Positions 24,611-34,655 of a stretch of DNA of 64,000 nucleotides are shown here, piece after piece. Each line of letters opens with the position of its first letter. Position 1 is the first letter of the stretch. This DNA is from Arenibacter echinorum (lineage in GTDB: Bacteria > Bacteroidota > Bacteroidia > Flavobacteriales > Flavobacteriaceae), in the NCBI RefSeq assembly GCF_003259375.1, contig NZ_QLLN01000003.1:424955-488954 (forward strand), written 5' to 3'. The notes beneath the pieces are model-generated. The model had not been told where the DNA came from. It made no database searches and worked only from the letters and a program-made list of their open reading frames with translations. The position numbers and the translations under genes are program-made.

Positions 24611-25156
24611 ATGGAGGATTGGGATAAGGAGATGGAAAAAAAATGGTTTACAATTTCAGTGTACTCCGAGAATAGCGTGGGACTACTGAACAGAATTTCA
24701 GGGATATTTTTAAAACGTCACATAAACATTGAGAGTTTAAATGTTTCAAAATCGGAAATAGACCACGTGTCTAAATTTACCATTGTGGTATACACGACAG
24801 AAGATTGGGTACGTAATATTGTGGGACAAGTGGAAAAACAAATTGAAGTAATCAAGGCGTTCTACCATACTGACGAAGAAACCATTTATCAGGAATCGGC
24901 ATTATTCAAAGTAGCTTCTACCTTATTGTTCGATGAGCGAAATATCCAAAACATTATAAAGGATAGTAATTCGCAAATTGTTACGGTGTCCCGTGATTTC
25001 TTTGTTTTGTCAAAGACAGGAAGAAGAAATGAAATCGATGAAATGTACCAACAATTGAAGCCCTATGGCATTATGCAATTTGTTCGGTCGGGAAGGATTG
25101 CTGTTTCAAAATCGGAAATGAAAATTTCATCATTATTAAAAGAGTTTAATCAATAA
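24611..25156 (+). CDS. ilvN: Acetolactate synthase small (regulatory) subunit
   Basis: 181 residues from the ATG at 24611 (a TTG one codon earlier is less likely). An N-terminal ACT domain, WFTISVYSENSVGLLNRISG followed by FLKRHINIESL, binds valine in homologues and confers feedback inhibition; the C-terminal half (about 85-175) corresponds to the ALS_ss_C domain that activates the catalytic subunit. It lies 41 bases after ilvB, as expected for the holoenzyme pair. Overall sequence is at the long, IlvH-like end of the small-subunit range. Confidence 0.93.
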   Translation: MEDWDKEMEKKWFTISVYSENSVGLLNRISGIFLKRHINIESLNVSKSEIDHVSKFTIVVYTTEDWVRNIVGQVEKQIEVIKAFYHTDEETIYQESALFKVASTLLFDERNIQNIIKDSNSQIVTVSRDFFVLSKTGRRNEIDEMYQQLKPYGIMQFVRSGRIAVSKSEMKISSLLKEFNQ

Positions 25157-25165
25157 ATAATCAAC

Positions 25166-25181
25166 CCCGAGACTGATCGGG
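25166..25181. repeat. Small inverted repeat in the ilvN-ilvC spacer
   Basis: CCCGA and TCGGG flank GACTGA. The core ACTGATCGGGA also occurs at 12061-12071. Short CCCGA...TCGGG palindromes of this kind recur in flavobacterial spacers; no function is evident. Confidence 0.35.
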
Positions 25182-25202
25182 ACATAAAATCGAGTTTAAA
25201 AA

Positions 25203-26678
25203 ATGGCAAATTACTTTAATACACTATCATTAAGGGAACAACTTACTCAATTAGGGAAATGTAGATTTATGGAATCTACGGAATTTTCTGATGGTGTATC
25301 CGCTTTAAAAGGGAAGAAAATTGTAATCGTAGGTTGTGGTGCACAAGGACTTAACCAAGGTCTGAATATGCGCGATTCGGGATTGGACATTTCATACACT
25401 CTAAGGGGTGCAGCAATAAAGGAAAAAAGACAGTCTTTTATAAACGCAAGTGAAAATGGCTTTAAGGTAGGGACTTACGAGGAACTTATCCCAACGGCCG
25501 ATGTAGTTATCAACCTAACTCCAGACAAACAGCACACCAGTGTGGTTTCTGCAGTTATGCCCTTAATGAAAAAAGGAGCTACATTATCCTACTCACACGG
25601 TTTTAATATTGTGGAGGAAGGAATGCAGATCCGTGAGGACCTAACCGTTATTATGGTGGCGCCAAAATGCCCAGGATCGGAAGTACGTGAAGAATATAAA
25701 AGAGGTTTTGGTGTACCTACCCTTATTGCAGTACACCCCAACAACGACCCTCAAGATAAAGGTTTGGCCCAGGCAAAAGCCTATGCAGTTGCCACTGGCG
25801 GACATAAGGCCGGTGTTCTGGAGTCTTCTTTTGTTGCCGAAGTAAAATCCGATTTAATGGGAGAACAGACCATACTTTGTGGCTTGTTGCAAACCGGTTC
25901 TATTCTTTGTTTTAATAAAATGATTGAAAAAGGAATTGACGCAGGATATGCTTCCAAGTTAATTCAGTACGGATGGGAAACCATAACAGAAGGTCTTAAA
26001 TATGGAGGTATCACCCATATGATGGATCGTTTGTCCAACCCTGCTAAGATCAAGGCTTTTGAACTATCGGAAGAATTAAAGGATATAATGCGTCCTCTTT
26101 TCCATAAGCATATGGACGATATCATGAGCGGACATTTTTCAAAAACTATGATGGAAGACTGGGCCAATGATGATAAAAATCTATTGACCTGGAGAGCAGC
26201 AACCGGAGAGACCGCTTTCGAAAAAACTCCTGCTGGATCTGTAAAAATTTCTGAACAGGAATTTTATGATCACGGAGTGCTAATGGTAGCTATGGTAAGA
26301 GCAGGTGTGGAATTGGCTTTTGAGTCCATGACCGAATCCGGAATTATTGCCGAATCTGCTTACTACGAGTCGCTACATGAAACTCCATTGATCGCCAATA
26401 CCATTGCTAGAAAAAAATTGTTTGAAATGAACAGGGTTATATCCGATACAGCTGAATACGGTTGCTATTTGTTTGATCATGCTTGTAAGCCGTTATTGGC
26501 AGATTTCATGAAAACCATAGATACGGATGTCATTGGAAAACATTTTGCCGACCAAAAACATCTAAGTGTGGATAATGCAAAACTAATTGCTGTAAACAAA
26601 GCTTTACGTGAGCATCCTGTAGAGATTGTAGGAGCAAGGTTGCGTGCATCCATGACGGCTATGAAACCTATAGTATAA
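25203..26678 (+). CDS. ilvC: Ketol-acid reductoisomerase, class II (long form)
   Basis: 491 residues, the length of the E. coli-type long enzyme with a duplicated C-terminal knotted domain rather than the 330-residue short form. It isomerises and reduces acetolactate and acetohydroxybutanoate with NADPH and magnesium. The Rossmann motif [19 protein letters not shown] followed by ISYTLR is near-identical to E. coli IlvC. Further conserved blocks: [39 protein letters not shown] and [11 protein letters not shown]. Fourth gene of the operon, 46 bases after ilvN. A terminator-like hairpin follows, before ilvA. Confidence 0.97.
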   Translation: MANYFNTLSLREQLTQLGKCRFMESTEFSDGVSALKGKKIVIVGCGAQGLNQGLNMRDSGLDISYTLRGAAIKEKRQSFINASENGFKVGTYEELIPTADVVINLTPDKQHTSVVSAVMPLMKKGATLSYSHGFNIVEEGMQIREDLTVIMVAPKCPGSEVREEYKRGFGVPTLIAVHPNNDPQDKGLAQAKAYAVATGGHKAGVLESSFVAEVKSDLMGEQTILCGLLQTGSILCFNKMIEKGIDAGYASKLIQYGWETITEGLKYGGITHMMDRLSNPAKIKAFELSEELKDIMRPLFHKHMDDIMSGHFSKTMMEDWANDDKNLLTWRAATGETAFEKTPAGSVKISEQEFYDHGVLMVAMVRAGVELAFESMTESGIIAESAYYESLHETPLIANTIARKKLFEMNRVISDTAEYGCYLFDHACKPLLADFMKTIDTDVIGKHFADQKHLSVDNAKLIAVNKALREHPVEIVGARLRASMTAMKPIV

Positions 26679-26697
26679 TTATAATTAACTAATTATG

Positions 26698-26733
26698 AGG
26701 CCTGCCGAGTTTATTACTGGGCAGGCCTTTGTT
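26698..26733 (+). terminator. Hairpin with T-rich tail between ilvC and ilvA
   Basis: AGGCCTGCC (26698-26706) and GGCAGGCCT (26720-26728) form a perfect 9-base-pair G+C-rich stem followed by TTGTTTATAT. The stem begins 19 bases after the ilvC stop and ends 18 bases before the ilvA ATG. It should reduce transcription into ilvA or protect the ilvDBNC message end. Confidence 0.7.
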
Positions 26734-26746
26734 TATATACCTATTA

Positions 26747-28000
26747 ATGGAACCATATTTTCCCAAAATAAAGGACATCCGGAAGGCTGCCGAAACCATT
26801 AGGCAGGTAGCGGATATTACCCCGTTGATGCAGAGCATCAGGTATTCCAAGACCTATGATGCCAATATTCTTTTAAAAAGGGAAGATTTACATAGGGTAA
26901 GAAGTTATAAAATAAGGGGGGCGTTCAACAAGATCAGCTCCCTAACCAAAGAAGAAACGGTGAACGGGGTCGTATGTGCCAGCGCCGGAAACCACGCCCA
27001 AGGTGTTGCTTTTGCCTGTAATCACTTAGGAATAAAAGGTACCATATATATGCCATCGGTGACCCCTAAACAAAAGGTTGAACAAACAAAATTATTTGGA
27101 GGGGATTGGGTAACCGTGGTTCTTGAAGGAGATACCTTTGATGATTCTTCTGATGCGGCCAAAAAATTCTGTGCTGCTGAAAAAAAGACCTATATCCATC
27201 CTTTTGATGACCCCAAAATAATTGAGGGGCAGGCAACGGTTGGTTTGGAAATACTGGAACAGACGAAAAAACCAATAGACTATATCTTTGTGGCTGTTGG
27301 TGGAGGCGGATTGGCCTCGGGTCTCTGTGCCGTATTCAAGACATTATCGCCACAAACAAAAATTATTGGTGTGGAACCGAAAGGAGCCCCATCTATGAAA
27401 ACTTCTATAGAAAAGGGAGTCAACACCGAATTGGAACATATAGACAAATTTATTGACGGCGCGGCCGTAAAACGAGTAGGAAACCTTACGTTTAATATAT
27501 GCAAGGACTGCCTCTACGATATGGTAACCGTTCCGGAAGGCAAGGTTTGCCAGACCATTTTGGATCTTTACAATAGGGACGCCATTGTTGTGGAACCGGC
27601 CGGAGCCCTCACAATCACTGTTTTGGACGATTTTAAAGAAGAAATAAAAGGCAAAAATGTAGTCTGCATTGTAAGCGGGAGTAACAACGATATTACACGT
27701 ACGGCCGAGATAAAGGAACGTGCCTTGCTATACGGCAAATTAAAGCATTATTTTATTATACGCTTTCCTCAAAGACCGGGTGCATTGAAGGAATTCGTTG
27801 TGGATATTTTAGGTCCAACGGATGATATTACCCATTTTGAATATTCAAAAAAATCGAGTCGGGAGAATGCTCCAGCCGTTGTGGGAATTGAATTAAAAAG
27901 TCCAGATGATTTGGCTCCCCTAATTAAAAGGATGAAGGATAACAATTTTTTTGGCGACTACATTAACGATAAGCCGGATTTGTTTCAGTATTTAATTTAA
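26747..28000 (+). CDS. ilvA: Threonine ammonia-lyase (threonine deaminase)
   Basis: 417 residues from the ATG at 26747; a TTG six codons earlier lies inside the terminator stem and is rejected. The PLP enzyme converts threonine to 2-oxobutanoate and ammonia, the entry to isoleucine. Lys55 in RSYKIRGAF is the Schiff-base lysine; GGGGLASG is the phosphate-binding loop and SGSNND the substrate region. One C-terminal ACT-like domain (about 330-417, FIIRFPQRPGALKEFV) replaces the tandem pair of the E. coli enzyme, so feedback regulation is probable. The gene's presence means isoleucine need not come from citramalate. Confidence 0.95.
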   Translation: MEPYFPKIKDIRKAAETIRQVADITPLMQSIRYSKTYDANILLKREDLHRVRSYKIRGAFNKISSLTKEETVNGVVCASAGNHAQGVAFACNHLGIKGTIYMPSVTPKQKVEQTKLFGGDWVTVVLEGDTFDDSSDAAKKFCAAEKKTYIHPFDDPKIIEGQATVGLEILEQTKKPIDYIFVAVGGGGLASGLCAVFKTLSPQTKIIGVEPKGAPSMKTSIEKGVNTELEHIDKFIDGAAVKRVGNLTFNICKDCLYDMVTVPEGKVCQTILDLYNRDAIVVEPAGALTITVLDDFKEEIKGKNVVCIVSGSNNDITRTAEIKERALLYGKLKHYFIIRFPQRPGALKEFVVDILGPTDDITHFEYSKKSSRENAPAVVGIELKSPDDLAPLIKRMKDNNFFGDYINDKPDLFQYLI

Positions 28001-28165
28001 TAACATTTGTGGTAATTTTTATGATATTGCAAAATGCGAAATCCTTTTCGTGACTTTCCTTCAAATATTCTATCAGATTTATAGGGAATTAAAATTATCG
28101 TTTTATTAATTTAGTGGTCTGATAGTTTAATTTCAATAGTTTCATTTTTCAATACAAAATCACTT

Positions 28166-29752
28166 ATGGGCAAATCGGGCATACCTTCAGAATACATTAT
28201 AAACGAGGTTATTCATCAAAGAACTTATCTTATCAATGGTGAATTAAAGGCTTGGGAGGGAAAAACCTCCGAGGTGTACTCCACCATATCCAGCACAGAA
28301 AAATACGCACCAACATTATTGGGCAGTATTCCGGACATGGAGGAAAAGGAAGCCATGGAAGCTCTTGATGCCGCCCTGCAGGCCTATAACAAAGGTAAGG
28401 GCATCTGGCCTACCATGAGGGTCAAGGAACGCATAGACTGCATGGAGATTTTTGTAAAGAAAATGCAGACCAAGAGGGATGAGATTGTGAAACTTCTGAT
28501 GTGGGAAATTGGAAAATCGCTTCCGGACTCCCAGAAGGAGTTCGACAGAACCGTAGAGTATATTAACGATACCATTGAGGATTACAAGCAACTTGACCGG
28601 GATAACGCCAAATTTGAAAAGAATGACGGTGTTTATGCACATATTAGAAGGGGACCTCTTGGGGTCGTACTCTGTTTAGGCCCTTACAACTATCCTTTGA
28701 ACGAAACTTTCGCCTTGCTAATTCCTGCTATAATAATGGGGAATACCACCATTTTTAAGCCAGCGAAGCACGGTGTATTATTGATCACGCCATTGCTGGA
28801 GGCTTTTCAATCCAGTTTCCCAAAAGGTGTAGTGAATATTGTATTTGGCAGGGGAAGGGCAGTAGCCGCCCCAATAATGAAGACAGGGAAAGTAGATGTC
28901 TTGGCCTTGATTGGCAATAGTAAATCGGCAAATGCCCTACAAAACCAACACCCTAAAAGCAACAGACTGCGTTTAGTACTTGGATTAGAAGCCAAAAATC
29001 CGGCCATAATACTACCGGACGCAGATTTGGATTTAACCATAGACGAATGCATTGCCGGTACATTGTCCTTTAACGGACAACGTTGCACCGCGCTAAAAAT
29101 AATCTATGTACACGAGGATATCGCGAGCGAATTTAATAAACGATTTTCCGAAAGGGTAGATGCCCTAAAATTTGGAAACCCATGGGAAGACGGCGTTAAG
29201 TTAACTCCTTTGCCCGAACCAGGTAAGCCTGCCTATATACAGGAATTGATAGATGACGCCAGGGAAAAAGGTGCCAAGATTTTGAATAAAAAAGGGGGCA
29301 CACATTCCGACAATTATATTTGGCCAGCGGTACTATATCCCGTTAACAAAGAAATGCGGGTCTATCAGGAAGAGCAATTTGGTCCGGTAATTCCAATCGT
29401 GACCTTTAAGGATATTGAAGAACCTTTGGACGATATGGCCGAATCCAATTATGGACAACAGGTAAGTTTGTTCGGAAAGGATGTATACGCCATAGCTCCG
29501 TTAATAGATACCTTGGTGAACTTGGTATGTAGGGTAAACCTTAATAGCTCATGTCAACGTGGCCCGGATGTTTATCCATTTACAGGGCGAAAGGATTCTG
29601 CCCAAGCTACCCTAAGTGTCTATGATGCATTACGTTCCTTCTCTATAAGGACCTTTGTGGCCTTTAAGGACAACGAACTTAATAATGAAACCGTAGAACA
29701 GTTGTTGGAATCCAAACTGTCCAATTTTATTAGTACCGACTATATTCTATAG
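28166..29752 (+). CDS. gapN: NADP-dependent non-phosphorylating glyceraldehyde-3-phosphate dehydrogenase
   Basis: 528 residues of the aldehyde dehydrogenase superfamily. Catalytic residues are Asn175 (LGPYNYP), Glu275 (VLGLEAKNP) and Cys307 ([10 protein letters not shown]). The C-terminal [20 protein letters not shown] and ALRSFSIRT are hallmarks of plant and bacterial GapN, which oxidises glyceraldehyde 3-phosphate directly to 3-phosphoglycerate and yields NADPH. This may supply reducing power for biosynthesis, including the neighbouring IlvC step, but they are separate transcription units. A strong bidirectional terminator follows. Confidence 0.9.
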   Translation: MGKSGIPSEYIINEVIHQRTYLINGELKAWEGKTSEVYSTISSTEKYAPTLLGSIPDMEEKEAMEALDAALQAYNKGKGIWPTMRVKERIDCMEIFVKKMQTKRDEIVKLLMWEIGKSLPDSQKEFDRTVEYINDTIEDYKQLDRDNAKFEKNDGVYAHIRRGPLGVVLCLGPYNYPLNETFALLIPAIIMGNTTIFKPAKHGVLLITPLLEAFQSSFPKGVVNIVFGRGRAVAAPIMKTGKVDVLALIGNSKSANALQNQHPKSNRLRLVLGLEAKNPAIILPDADLDLTIDECIAGTLSFNGQRCTALKIIYVHEDIASEFNKRFSERVDALKFGNPWEDGVKLTPLPEPGKPAYIQELIDDAREKGAKILNKKGGTHSDNYIWPAVLYPVNKEMRVYQEEQFGPVIPIVTFKDIEEPLDDMAESNYGQQVSLFGKDVYAIAPLIDTLVNLVCRVNLNSSCQRGPDVYPFTGRKDSAQATLSVYDALRSFSIRTFVAFKDNELNNETVEQLLESKLSNFISTDYIL

Positions 29753-29790
29753 CCCATATTTATTTTAGGATCCTGAAAATTTACTGAAAA

Positions 29791-29833
29791 TTAAAGCCCA
29801 ACTGGATATTTATCCCGTGGGCTTTAATTTTTT
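29791..29833. terminator. Bidirectional terminator between gapN and the histidine kinase gene
   Basis: TTAAAGCCCA (29791-29800) pairs perfectly with TGGGCTTTAA (29818-29827) and is followed on the plus strand by TTTTTTAATTTT. It lies between convergent genes and can serve both. Confidence 0.85.
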
Positions 29834-29855
29834 AATTTTATATCTGGACAGATGA

Positions 29856-31622
29856 CTACTGAATATACTTTTGCTGCAGAATGGATGTCAATGTTTTGAA
29901 TAATTCCGTTGGATTAAAAGGTTTGCATATAAGACCATCTATTCCGTATTCCCCTAACTGGTTCTTAATATCCATTCCAGTGGAAGCTGAAAGTGCATAG
30001 ATGGGCATTACCTTGTTGAGTGGATTATTTGATTCCCTAATTGCCTTGCTGGCCTCAAAACCATTCATTACAGGCATTTGAAGGTCCATCAAAATCATAT
30101 CATAGGTGTTTTCCATGGCCTTATTAAGGGCTATTAGTCCATTTTCAGCTATATCAAAATCTACCTGCCATTTGGAGAGAAATTTTTCAATGACCATAAT
30201 GTTCACCTTATTATCCTCGGCCACAAGAATTCTGGCCCCTTTTAGATTATCCTGATCATGAATTGACTTGGCATCAAAGGTATCCATATCCTCCTGATAA
30301 TCAGTCATGCTGCTCTTTTGTAGTCTTAGCTTAAAACTAAAGGTGGATCCTATTCCTACTTGGCTCTCCAATTTTAAATCGCTGTCCATAATTTCCAACA
30401 ATCGCTTACAGATGGCCAGACCTAAGCCTGTACCTCCATACTTTCTTGTGGTATCGGAATTGGCTTGTGCAAATGAAAGAAATATTTTGTCCTTTTTATC
30501 TTCAGGAATTCCAATTCCCGTATCGGCTATTACAAATTCCAAAACGTAGAAATCCTCCTCTACCTCCAGTACTTCTATATCTACCATAACCTTACCTTCT
30601 TCTGTAAACTTAATGGCGTTGCTAACTAGATTGGTCAGAATTTGTGATAATCTGGTACTATCCCCGATAAATGTTTTGGGGAGGGAGGTGTCTTTCTTGA
30701 TAAGCAACCTAATGTCCTTTTCTTTTGCCGTATTGTGGAATATACTCCGCAAACCGTTAAGCACCTGATTTAAACTAAAATCCCTTTCTTCCAATTCCAA
30801 TTGTCCAGAGGCAATTTTGTTAAAATCCAAAATATCATTTACCAAACACAGTAAATGTTCCGAGGAGTGCTTCAAAGTACTTAGGTTTTCCAACTGCTCC
30901 GGTTTAGGATTTTCCAACAGAAGCAAGTGGCTTATACCTATGACTGCGTTCAACGGAGTTCTTATCTCATGGGACATAGTGGTCAAAAACTCGTCCTTGG
31001 CCTTATTGGCCATAGATTCCTTTTCCTTTGCCTCAATTAGAGCCAATTCCGTTTCTTTTACTTTGCTGATATCCACTATAGCACCAATATAACCTTCAAT
31101 ATTTCCGTCTTCGGACATAATGACCTTCAAGGAAAAATCCAACCATTTATATTCCCCGGTAATAATTTGGGACTTAAACGATTTGCTTATAGTTTTAAAA
31201 TTGGGCGTTTTAAGGTCGATAAGATTTCTGAAATCGTTTCCTTGGTCATCTTTTAAGAATTGAAAGTAGGGTTTCCCTAAACAATTTTTAACCTTATAAC
31301 CTGTCAACTTTCTCCAAGCAGGGTTCAGATAAGACCAATTGCCATTCAGATCCATTTCAAAAATAACATCCTTGATGTTTCCAGCTACTTTGGACAATTG
31401 CCCGGAAATAGATTCCACACTGTTTTTTAACTGCTGGTTGGTCTGGAACAACTCTTGCGAACTTTTCTCCAAAACATTCTCCACCTGTTCCAAATCACAA
31501 TCATAAGCCTTATATGCTTCATCCACTTGATGCAATAAGGGGGCGATAAGATCCAGAGTACCATCGTCCAAATCTATCTTTTTTAACTGTCTTTTGAGTA
31601 GTCTATGGTAATTATTGATCAT
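29856..31622 (-). CDS. Soluble PAS-containing hybrid histidine kinase
   Basis: 588 residues with no transmembrane segment. Order: helical N-terminus (1-80), PAS domain (about 80-190, DVIFEMDLNGNWSYLNPAW), short coiled coil, HisKA with His218 in TTMSHEIRTPLNAVIGI, HATPase_c with TDTGIGIPEDK-like N and G boxes and YGGTGLGLAI, and a receiver domain whose phospho-acceptor is Asp513 in MILMDLQMPVMNG. It is therefore a cytoplasmic phosphorelay kinase. The start codon overlaps the stop of the FIST gene (ATGA), which strongly suggests that the FIST protein is the sensory partner. No separate output regulator is adjacent. Confidence 0.95.
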   Translation of the reverse strand: MINNYHRLLKRQLKKIDLDDGTLDLIAPLLHQVDEAYKAYDCDLEQVENVLEKSSQELFQTNQQLKNSVESISGQLSKVAGNIKDVIFEMDLNGNWSYLNPAWRKLTGYKVKNCLGKPYFQFLKDDQGNDFRNLIDLKTPNFKTISKSFKSQIITGEYKWLDFSLKVIMSEDGNIEGYIGAIVDISKVKETELALIEAKEKESMANKAKDEFLTTMSHEIRTPLNAVIGISHLLLLENPKPEQLENLSTLKHSSEHLLCLVNDILDFNKIASGQLELEERDFSLNQVLNGLRSIFHNTAKEKDIRLLIKKDTSLPKTFIGDSTRLSQILTNLVSNAIKFTEEGKVMVDIEVLEVEEDFYVLEFVIADTGIGIPEDKKDKIFLSFAQANSDTTRKYGGTGLGLAICKRLLEIMDSDLKLESQVGIGSTFSFKLRLQKSSMTDYQEDMDTFDAKSIHDQDNLKGARILVAEDNKVNIMVIEKFLSKWQVDFDIAENGLIALNKAMENTYDMILMDLQMPVMNGFEASKAIRESNNPLNKVMPIYALSASTGMDIKNQLGEYGIDGLICKPFNPTELFKTLTSILQQKYIQ

Positions 31623-32746
31623 TCAGAAAATGTTGTTATCGTCATTGTTTGATTGTGCAGTGTACATGGCGAAAACTTATCAAAGGGAGCAATTTCCCCG
31701 TACGAATAGAAGCCCGTGGTATAGATATCATTGCCAAATACTTCATTTACTGCTTCTACTTCTTCCTCCACCAACTGTTTCATGACCAATCTCCGTCCTA
31801 CACAGCTTATCAAGAAAGCCAATTGATGTTGATCTTCTGTACTATTCTTGGCAGTTATTGCCGATTGTTCAGCTCCTCCAATAATTCTATCAATATTGGC
31901 CTTCATCAATCTTACATAGGAACCTTGGGGAATGTTTCCCGCAAATGTGAGACTTCCATTTTTTTCATCTACGGACAAAATAGTCCTTACCACTGGTATT
32001 TGGTTATCCTCATCCCTCATGCTCAAAGGAAACAATAGACCCGAACCTGGCAAATCCTTTGCCATGTCTCCCAAAAATGATTTATAAAGCTCCAATGCCG
32101 GTTGCCCGTCCAATTCATAGAGCACATTATTGGTAGATTTCGTTACCAATCTTTCAATACCAAAACTGTCCCAACCTCCCTTGGATGCAAATCCTATACT
32201 TAGCTCCGGGCCATATAAACCTAGGGCCACAATCTTTTTGGAAGCAACTTTATTCCCGGAAATGACAAAGGTATTCTCAAAGTTCGAGCAATCCCCGGCC
32301 AAACCACCGGTGATACTTACAGACTTATCCAAATCGGCATGCAGCCCCTTTACCAGTTCTGCCCCATTTACAATAAGTCCATCGCTTAGCACGAAAATAT
32401 GTCTCAAATCTGGCCCCTTAAGTTTGGCACTAATAGCCTTCCCTGCTTCAAAACTATCCAGGCTGCAGGAAATAAGATCAACTTCCTCGATTCTCAGTTT
32501 GGTCTTTTCAAACTTAACGGCCGTCAAGGCAATTGTTGAATCCAATACCTCATTGCCCAAGATTTCTCCGGCAGTGGAACATCCTATTAAATTAGTATTT
32601 TCAAATTTGCGTGCCAGTTTGCTTACAAATTCTTCCGTACCTATAAAGGTAGGAGATGCGAAGAGGAAAAATACATCAGGAACGAAATCCAAATCCAAAT
32701 GATCAAGGTCCTCAAGATGAAGTATTTTATGCTGATATATTTTCAT
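31619..32746 (-). CDS. FIST domain signal-transduction protein
   Basis: 375 residues from the ATG at 32746 (an ATG 18 codons upstream is less likely because the conserved part starts here). FIST_N is seen in FLFASPTFIGTEEFVSKLAR and NLIGCSTAGEILGNEV, with DGLIVNGAELVKGL and SITGGLAGD further on; a FIST_C region follows (about 220-365), ending with GFYSYGEIAP. FIST domains are proposed small-ligand (amino acid) sensors paired with kinases or cyclases. There is no signal peptide or membrane segment. Overlap of 4 bases with the kinase gene implies translational coupling and a shared pathway. Confidence 0.92.
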   Translation of the reverse strand: MKIYQHKILHLEDLDHLDLDFVPDVFFLFASPTFIGTEEFVSKLARKFENTNLIGCSTAGEILGNEVLDSTIALTAVKFEKTKLRIEEVDLISCSLDSFEAGKAISAKLKGPDLRHIFVLSDGLIVNGAELVKGLHADLDKSVSITGGLAGDCSNFENTFVISGNKVASKKIVALGLYGPELSIGFASKGGWDSFGIERLVTKSTNNVLYELDGQPALELYKSFLGDMAKDLPGSGLLFPLSMRDEDNQIPVVRTILSVDEKNGSLTFAGNIPQGSYVRLMKANIDRIIGGAEQSAITAKNSTEDQHQLAFLISCVGRRLVMKQLVEEEVEAVNEVFGNDIYTTGFYSYGEIAPFDKFSPCTLHNQTMTITTFSE

Positions 32747-33154
32747 GAAACTAATTTTTGTAAGAAAAAACCTTCTTTTATATATGGTATCAACGTTCAA
32801 TATTCATAAATCGTATAGATCTTGAAATTTAAAAGGGGATACCACTAGGCCTATGCATTTGTGATTTAATGCCAAAAATTCCCTTACCCTCAAAGTACCA
32901 TTTAGTCCATTTGGCTTGTATTGATAAAACATTTAGACCCAAGACGCTGTAAATAAGTCGCACTCAACAAGTATTAAATGTTTCCTAAAAAAACGCGAAA
33001 ACTACTATAAACACGCACAATTCGGGTAAAGAGTATTACTTTTGCCACTTTTTTACAGGATATAAATGAATATAAATAGGATAATTATCCATAGCAATAC
33101 GAAAATACCTTGTAGTAATATTGTACCTGTATTAATGTCTTAAATAATAGTATT
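32747..33154. other. Gene-free gap between divergent FIST and MFS genes
   Basis: 408 bases. A perfect TACTTTTG (33037-33044) fits a -7 box on the plus strand and would leave a 5' untranslated region of about 105 bases before the MFS gene; the -33 partner is poor. No riboswitch-like fold or ORF was recognised in the rest. Confidence 0.4.
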
Positions 33155-34357
33155 ATGAGTATGGACAAATCGAATAAAAAAGCGCTGCTTGCCCTAGGGG
33201 TAGGAGGCTTTGGTATAGGGATGACCGAGTTTGTAATAATGGGTATTCTTCCGGACGTGGCCAATTCTCTTCAAATAAGCATACCTCAAGCGGGTCATTT
33301 TATATCGGCCTATGCCTTGGGGGTGGTAATAGGTGCCCCCACTTTAACGGCTTTGAGCGGAAAGTGGCCAGCACATAAAGTGTTGTTATATCTTATGATA
33401 TGGTTTACGGTTTTCAACACCCTTTCAGCATTTTCAACGGACTATGCTACTTTAATGGTTGCCAGATTCTTGTCTGGATTGCCACATGGAGCATTTTTTG
33501 GAATTGGTGCGGTAGTGGCAGGAAAGTTGGCTAAAGAAGGAAAAGCAGCCCAGGCCATTGCCACCATGTTTGCGGGACTTACCATAGCCAACGTAATAGG
33601 CGTACCAATTGGTACTTACCTAGGGCATCATTACAACTGGAACTTATCGTTTTTATTGGTGGGTATTGTTGGTATTGTTGCAATGGTAAGTATTTACCTT
33701 TGGATCCCAAAAATGGAAAAATCCTCATCTGAGGGATTCTTCAAAGATTTGAAGGTTTTTAAAAGAGTGGAAATTTGGCTCCTCATTTTACTTACCACAA
33801 TCGGGACAGGGGGATTCTTTGCCTGGTATAGCTATATTGCCCCTTTGTTGACCAACGTATCGGGACATTCTGAAAGCATGGTGAGTTATGCCATGATTTT
33901 GGCTGGTTTAGGGATGGTGTTCGGTAATTTTATTGGCGCTAAAATGGCAGAGATATTTAGCCCGCTGAAAGCAGTTATCATTAGCTTGTCCTTAATGGTA
34001 ATGGTACTGCTGATAAACTTCTTAGTGGCCGCAAATCCAGTAGCGATATTAATTTTAACCTTCATTATAGGAATTGTTTCCTTTATGGTAGGAACACCAA
34101 TTCAATTGGCCATTATAAAGGCATCCAAGGGATCTGAGATGTTAGGATCTTCCATGAATCAGAGTGCCTTCAATATGGGCAATGCCTCTGGAGCGTTCTT
34201 TGCCGGATTGCCTATAGCCATGGGATTTGGATTTACCTCCGCAAGTTTGGTTGGGGCCCTAATGGCCGGTACCGGGATAACCATTGCTGTATTGATCTTG
34301 GTGTTTTCTAAAAATAGAGCCGTCAGTACCAAACGTAAAATGGCGTTCAACTCTTAA
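33155..34357 (+). CDS. MFS transporter, AraJ-like drug:proton antiporter family
   Basis: 400 residues and 12 predicted transmembrane helices. The N-terminal half GVGGFGIGMTEFVIMGILPD is typical of the DHA1/AraJ-NepI-type subfamily, in which most members export sugars, nucleosides or drugs with proton antiport. The loop 2-3 motif appears as LSGKWPAHKVLL, and motif C-like GVPIGTYLG is in helix 5. ATG at 33155 gives a short cytoplasmic N-terminus with several lysines. Monocistronic and followed by a strong terminator. Substrate is unknown. Confidence 0.9.
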   Translation: MSMDKSNKKALLALGVGGFGIGMTEFVIMGILPDVANSLQISIPQAGHFISAYALGVVIGAPTLTALSGKWPAHKVLLYLMIWFTVFNTLSAFSTDYATLMVARFLSGLPHGAFFGIGAVVAGKLAKEGKAAQAIATMFAGLTIANVIGVPIGTYLGHHYNWNLSFLLVGIVGIVAMVSIYLWIPKMEKSSSEGFFKDLKVFKRVEIWLLILLTTIGTGGFFAWYSYIAPLLTNVSGHSESMVSYAMILAGLGMVFGNFIGAKMAEIFSPLKAVIISLSLMVMVLLINFLVAANPVAILILTFIIGIVSFMVGTPIQLAIIKASKGSEMLGSSMNQSAFNMGNASGAFFAGLPIAMGFGFTSASLVGALMAGTGITIAVLILVFSKNRAVSTKRKMAFNS

Positions 34358-34390
34358 TCAAAGAAATCAAGAAAAAATCTGTTTAAAATA

Positions 34391-34430
34391 AAAATCCCTA
34401 ATAATGGCAGTCATTATTGGGGATTTTTTT
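34391..34430 (+). terminator. Terminator of the MFS gene
   Basis: AAAATCCCTAATAATG (34391-34406) pairs with CATTATTGGGGATTTT (34412-34427) over 16 positions, one of them G-U, with a 5-base loop and seven T. The rest of the 298-base spacer up to the next gene shows only AT-rich DNA and a TATTTTG near 34646. Confidence 0.9.
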
Positions 34431-34655
34431 ATGCGATTAATTGATATCTTTTACTACAAATATTAAACTACTGGTTGGGAATTAATTGTTTCAAACTGAC
34501 CAACCTGCCTATTTCTATCTTTTAAGCTTCCACCAAACCAAGTCCGGTGAGTTTGGATGGCCCTATTCAAAATAAATTCATAGACATCTGTTAACCTCTT
34601 ATTGCTTAAGACATTAAATCATAAACAATAGTATTAACCACTAAATATTTTGATT

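Noticed and set aside
26695..26800. A second leader peptide (starting MRPAEFITGQ) over the ilvC-ilvA hairpin
   Set aside because: It lacks Ile-rich runs, overlaps the terminator stem on both arms and runs into ilvA in another frame; no alternative pairing was found.
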